Shown here piece after piece: positions 61,018 through 64,000 of a stretch of 64,000 nucleotides of DNA. Every line of letters begins with the position of its first letter. Position 1 is the first letter of the stretch. The notes below the pieces were generated by a model, which saw nothing but the letters and a program-made list of their open reading frames with translations, was not told the origin of the DNA and made no database searches. Source of the stretch: Solibacillus sp. R5-41 (lineage in GTDB: Bacteria > Bacillota > Bacilli > Bacillales_A > Planococcaceae); NCBI RefSeq assembly GCF_002736105.1, contig NZ_CP024123.1:3650001-3714000 (forward strand), read 5' to 3'. Position numbers and translations under genes: made by a program.

Positions 61018-62136
61018 CTATTCGTTTATTTTTACTTCTTTCTTTATCGTTCTTTTTCGTATTGCATATACGACTACCATCAAAAGAGGTAAAAAAAGTC
61101 CAATTGATAATGTTAAGGAATTACCCGTCGTACTGTCCCAATGTTGTTGGTACATGACATTAGGATAAATCACGAGAGAAAGGACCACGGCAATCATTCC
61201 TAGTGGTAATGTTAATGGGCGGTAATCTTTCAAATTCAGAATTTGTGCCATCCCTAAAACGGAAGCGTAAAAATAAAGAGTCGATTTAAAATAGAGGGTG
61301 ATAAACCAAAGTGAAGCCATTAATCCTTCAATACGCTGTACAAAATTCCCAATATTTATCCTTTTAGTCAATTCATAACTTGGATATATCTCTCCAGCAG
61401 TTTTATCAACACCAAATACCGAAATACACAAAAATGTAATAACGATGATGACGATGCCGCCTATTAAGTTTCCAATTAAAAAAGATTTTTTAGCTTGTTT
61501 CATTTTGTTAATAAAGGAAGGAAAAATCATTAATAAAAAAATAGCATTTACTGAAGATACTACGACATAAAAAAAGGATGATTGAATGATTTTTTTTGTC
61601 CCCATCTCATATACAGGCTGTATATTTTCAAACTTTATTTCAGGTGAAATAAATACCACTAAAATGAAAAAAATAACAAAGAACACGACAACTAAGATTT
61701 CTGCAGTACGAGCGAAGGTTTCTAATCCAAGACGGACTCCCATCACCACAATCCCCGCCATAAGAATATTAAGGGCTACCATTGGAGTATTTGGCATCAT
61801 ATGGATATTTAAGAATAACCCAAAATAATATAAAAGTTCTGAAGCATAAATAAGAGACGTGAGTACAAACAAAGCAGCAAAGGCTTTCCCTACCCATTTT
61901 CCAAATAGTTTTTCAAGGATTTGGACATAGGTGAGGTGAGGGAACCAAAGAGCTATAGTGATGAATAGCCATACGGCCAATAATCCTATACCCGTACCAA
62001 ATATAGCGGCAAGCCAGGCATCTTGCTTCGCGTTAGTTGCTAATGCTGATGGTACAGTTAAGATGCTCGTACCAATCGTAAATAAAATAACTAATACTAG
62101 AAATTGATACGAATTTATTTTAACGTCTTGCATCAT
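61018..62136 (-). CDS. Spore germination protein GerB (GerAB family)
   Basis: A 372-aa APC-superfamily membrane protein with ten helices: YQFLVLVILFTIGTSILTVP, QDAWLAAIFGTGIGLLAVWL, and the GerAB-typical ending. This subunit binds the nutrient germinant in the inner membrane of the spore. Last gene of the operon; two start ATGs are adjacent. Germinant unknown. Confidence 0.92.
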   Translation of the reverse strand: MMQDVKINSYQFLVLVILFTIGTSILTVPSALATNAKQDAWLAAIFGTGIGLLAVWLFITIALWFPHLTYVQILEKLFGKWVGKAFAALFVLTSLIYASELLYYFGLFLNIHMMPNTPMVALNILMAGIVVMGVRLGLETFARTAEILVVVFFVIFFILVVFISPEIKFENIQPVYEMGTKKIIQSSFFYVVVSSVNAIFLLMIFPSFINKMKQAKKSFLIGNLIGGIVIIVITFLCISVFGVDKTAGEIYPSYELTKRINIGNFVQRIEGLMASLWFITLYFKSTLYFYASVLGMAQILNLKDYRPLTLPLGMIAVVLSLVIYPNVMYQQHWDSTTGNSLTLSIGLFLPLLMVVVYAIRKRTIKKEVKINE

Positions 62137-62169
62137 TTCATATCATACCTTCCCCTATACACTGTTCTT

Positions 62170-62403
62170 TTATTTCAACAAATGAGAAATAACGTCATCA
62201 AGCGGTTTAAAAATAATAGTGAGTAAATCTAGTGGATTTGGAATAGGTTTTTCAAATCCAAGTGTAATACTTAGACCTACCCCAATTGCAAGTAGAATTG
62301 AAAACACCAGTAACTCTTTTTTATATCTTTTTTCCAAGAGAGGTGGAACTTCAATCCACAGAATGGCTGCTGCAATCAGTAGTATTCCTATACTTTTTAT
62401 CAT
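62170..62403 (-). CDS. Small two-helix protein of the germination operon (GerD-type ORF of GerX operons)
   Basis: 77 residues with helices at about 3-20 and 33-50, then NPLDLLTIIFKPLDDVISHL. Small two-helix proteins occur in some ger operons (for example the D genes of gerU and gerVB operons) and tune the receptor's germination response. It lies 2 bp after the GerC gene and 33 bp before GerB. Confidence 0.7.
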   Translation of the reverse strand: MIKSIGILLIAAAILWIEVPPLLEKRYKKELLVFSILLAIGVGLSITLGFEKPIPNPLDLLTIIFKPLDDVISHLLK

Positions 62404-62405
62404 GA

Positions 62406-63596
62406 TTATCTACCCTCTATCTCTTCTAAAAATGAATTACCTACTGTACCCGTATGCACAAGTTTTAGGTCTACTTTAACATTCGCTGTCATCTCAGGGA
62501 ATTCCTCATCCCACTGTTCTTTAATCTTTTTCCATTCTTTCGGATTAGATCGATGAATGGCTTCACCAAATCCAAATATGTCTGACTTATACTGTCTTTG
62601 TACCGTTTCAATGGTCGATTTAATGAGCTCTTCCATCTCTTTTTCAGTATTCTTCTGTAGCTCAACAATTGTTTCTGGGTCATTAAGATTAATTTGACAC
62701 TCTACTTCCCCAACATTTCCTTTTACTTTAATATTGACATCCACTTCAGGCTTACCTTTGTTTATTTTGCCTTTCATTTTAGAATCGAATTGAATAATCT
62801 CTATAGTGGCTTTCCCCTCTTCAGGACAAGATATAGCTGTTACAGTATTTTGCACTTCGTTGACGACGGCATTATACCTTCTGCCGTCTCGTTCAGTTAA
62901 CCAGCCTACTAGTTTATCTTTTTTAAACACCGCTAAACCATCATATTCAATTCGCGCAAAAGGAGTAATCGATTCCACATTCTGTTTGCTTGATCCCATT
63001 TCTTGTTCCCCTGTTACTAGAATCCCTGTTAATACGGCTTCCTTCCCATCACTTATAAGATTGTCTATCAACTCATCTAATTTAAAGCCGTTCGTTGCAG
63101 CCCAAAAAGCTTCTGATGTTTTAAGCGTGTTAAACATTTTATTGGCGGGTATATTTTCAATCGTTGTTGTGACATTCAGTACTTCCCCTGCGGTCCTATC
63201 CTTAGCAATAACAACATAGAAATCAGATCGGAGTTCCCAATCTCTTGACAGAAAATCTAAGGATTCGGCTATACCTTCTTCAGCTAAATCCTCACCAAGC
63301 ACAAGCATTCGAAGATGTCCAGGATATATTTTTCGAGGCGAGATCTTTGTAATTTTTCGAAGGGCTTCATATACCGTTTCTCCGTTCGCCTGAAACAAGA
63401 TGACTGGTGAACGCCCAGTACTTGTTTTCGTCGTTATTTCCGAAGGTACAACCACTTGAGCAGTTACTTGGTATTCATCTTCTACTTTATCGATTCCTAA
63501 TGCCATCGTAATGCCAAGCTCATTTAATTCCCTCCGGTCCCAACACCCCGCAAGGAAGAGGCTAAGAATCAGGAGAACAAACATGCACTTTTTCAT
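62406..63596 (-). CDS. Spore germination lipoprotein GerC (GerAC family)
   Basis: A 396-aa lipoprotein with lipobox LAGC and the immediately following WDRRELNELGITMALGIDKV that defines Ger(x)C proteins. Three domains follow, ending with HRSNPKEWKKIKEQWDEEFP. Third subunit of the germinant receptor. It sits between the GerA and GerB genes rather than last. Confidence 0.94.
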   Translation of the reverse strand: MKKCMFVLLILSLFLAGCWDRRELNELGITMALGIDKVEDEYQVTAQVVVPSEITTKTSTGRSPVILFQANGETVYEALRKITKISPRKIYPGHLRMLVLGEDLAEEGIAESLDFLSRDWELRSDFYVVIAKDRTAGEVLNVTTTIENIPANKMFNTLKTSEAFWAATNGFKLDELIDNLISDGKEAVLTGILVTGEQEMGSSKQNVESITPFARIEYDGLAVFKKDKLVGWLTERDGRRYNAVVNEVQNTVTAISCPEEGKATIEIIQFDSKMKGKINKGKPEVDVNIKVKGNVGEVECQINLNDPETIVELQKNTEKEMEELIKSTIETVQRQYKSDIFGFGEAIHRSNPKEWKKIKEQWDEEFPEMTANVKVDLKLVHTGTVGNSFLEEIEGR

Positions 63597-63618
63597 CTTT
63601 TAAACCCCTTCATACTCC

Positions 63619-64000
63619 TTATTTTTTTGGTGGCTCTGGTTTTGCAGAGGCTGAATCTTGTTGCCTAACGATATTTTGTTGATTGATTAGACGAGGTCGT
63701 GTAAACATATTCCATCTAGGCAAGCGAATAAACGTATCCTTTTGATCGGAAAGATTAAATGGAGCTACTGGAGACATATAAGGCACGCCAAAAGAACGCA
63801 AACTACATAAATGCAGAAGTAAAGCAATTAAACCGATCGTTATTCCTACTAAACCAAAAGAAGCAGCTAATGCCATAAACCCAAAGCGTAGTATCCTGAC
63901 AGAGATAGCTAAGTCGTAAGTTGGAGAAACGAAACTAGAAATGGCGGTTATTGAAACCACGATTACCATCGCAGCAGAGATTATGCCTGCTTCAACCGCT
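63619..64000 (-). CDS. Spore germination protein GerA, C-terminal part (cut by window edge)
   Basis: The C-terminal 126 codons of a GerAA-family subunit, open to the window edge (EAGIISAAMVIVVSITAISS). Recognisable pieces are FVSPTYDLAISVRILRFG, GVPYMSPVAPF and PRWNMFTRPR. The ATG at 63969 is internal, not the start. First gene of the operon GerA-GerC-small ORF-GerB. Confidence 0.92.
   Translation of the reverse strand, partial: AVEAGIISAAMVIVVSITAISSFVSPTYDLAISVRILRFGFMALAASFGLVGITIGLIALLLHLCSLRSFGVPYMSPVAPFNLSDQKDTFIRLPRWNMFTRPRLINQQNIVRQQDSASAKPEPPKK

Noticed and set aside
62806-63219. Plus-strand open frame opposite the GerC gene
   Set aside because: Antisense to a well-supported lipoprotein gene.
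1-64000. CRISPR array, tRNA, rRNA or prophage
   Set aside because: No regularly spaced direct repeats, no tRNA-like cloverleaf and no phage structural or integrase genes were seen.

Overview
The window is chromosomal DNA from a low-GC, spore-forming member of the Bacillales. Gene order follows the Bacillus subtilis yha/yhe/yhc chromosomal segments: hemE-hmoB, ecsAB-hit-trpP-yhaH-scoC-prsA, serC, yhaM-yhzD, hemZ, yheA-yheB-yheE, yhcX with its two-component pair, and yhcT. Frequent TTG/GTG starts and numerous repeats between genes fit the Lysinibacillus/Solibacillus group (Planococcaceae). That placement is inferred from content, not from a search. There is no rRNA, tRNA, CRISPR array or prophage.

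Layout. 1-4.4 kb: truncated hemE, hmoB, a split chromate transporter, a flagellin C-terminal remnant, and an intact IS3-family element sitting in the loop of a terminator. 4.4-14.1 kb: ecs/hit/trpP/yhaH/scoC/prsA block, a formate/nitrite channel and serC. 14.2-21.1 kb: YhaM exonuclease, enoyl-CoA hydratase, a large FAD dehydrogenase and serA under a serine T-box. 21.5-30.6 kb: SH3b-deacetylase, HAD phosphatase, metallo-beta-lactamase/DUF3006 pair, hemZ and the yhe genes. 31-44.4 kb: CNNM and CDF metal exporters, an AirSR/YhcYZ-type redox two-component system, YhcX, disulfide-bond enzymes, purine permease and acyl-CoA ligase. 44.5-51.9 kb: catE, spo0M, trmL-queG, ldcA, nagB. 52.4-55.7 kb: a Fur-regulated Isd-type haem uptake operon ending in a haem-degradation gene. 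56-64 kb: two XRE-regulator/membrane-protein modules, a SigV/RsiV-like pair, NUDIX, and a gerA-type spore germination operon running off the end.

Regulation visible in the DNA: a TRAP (G/U)AG-triplet site over the trpP ribosome binding site, a serine (AGC) T-box before serA, a CatR-type TTAC-N5-GTAA box before catE, Fur boxes before isdE, a SigW-type promoter before spo0M, a PurBox pair before the purine permease, a fatty-acid-repressor-like palindrome before the enoyl-CoA hydratase, and paired palindromes before an XRE module.

The most unusual content is a mosaic family of dispersed intergenic repeats. About ten copies are built from at least four recurring, hairpin-forming modules joined in different orders and sometimes nested. 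One supplies the 3' end of a coding sequence and one separates the serA T-box from its gene. Other items to check are the IS inside a terminator hairpin, a possible structured RNA at 49832-50056, and the duplicated XRE/membrane modules.
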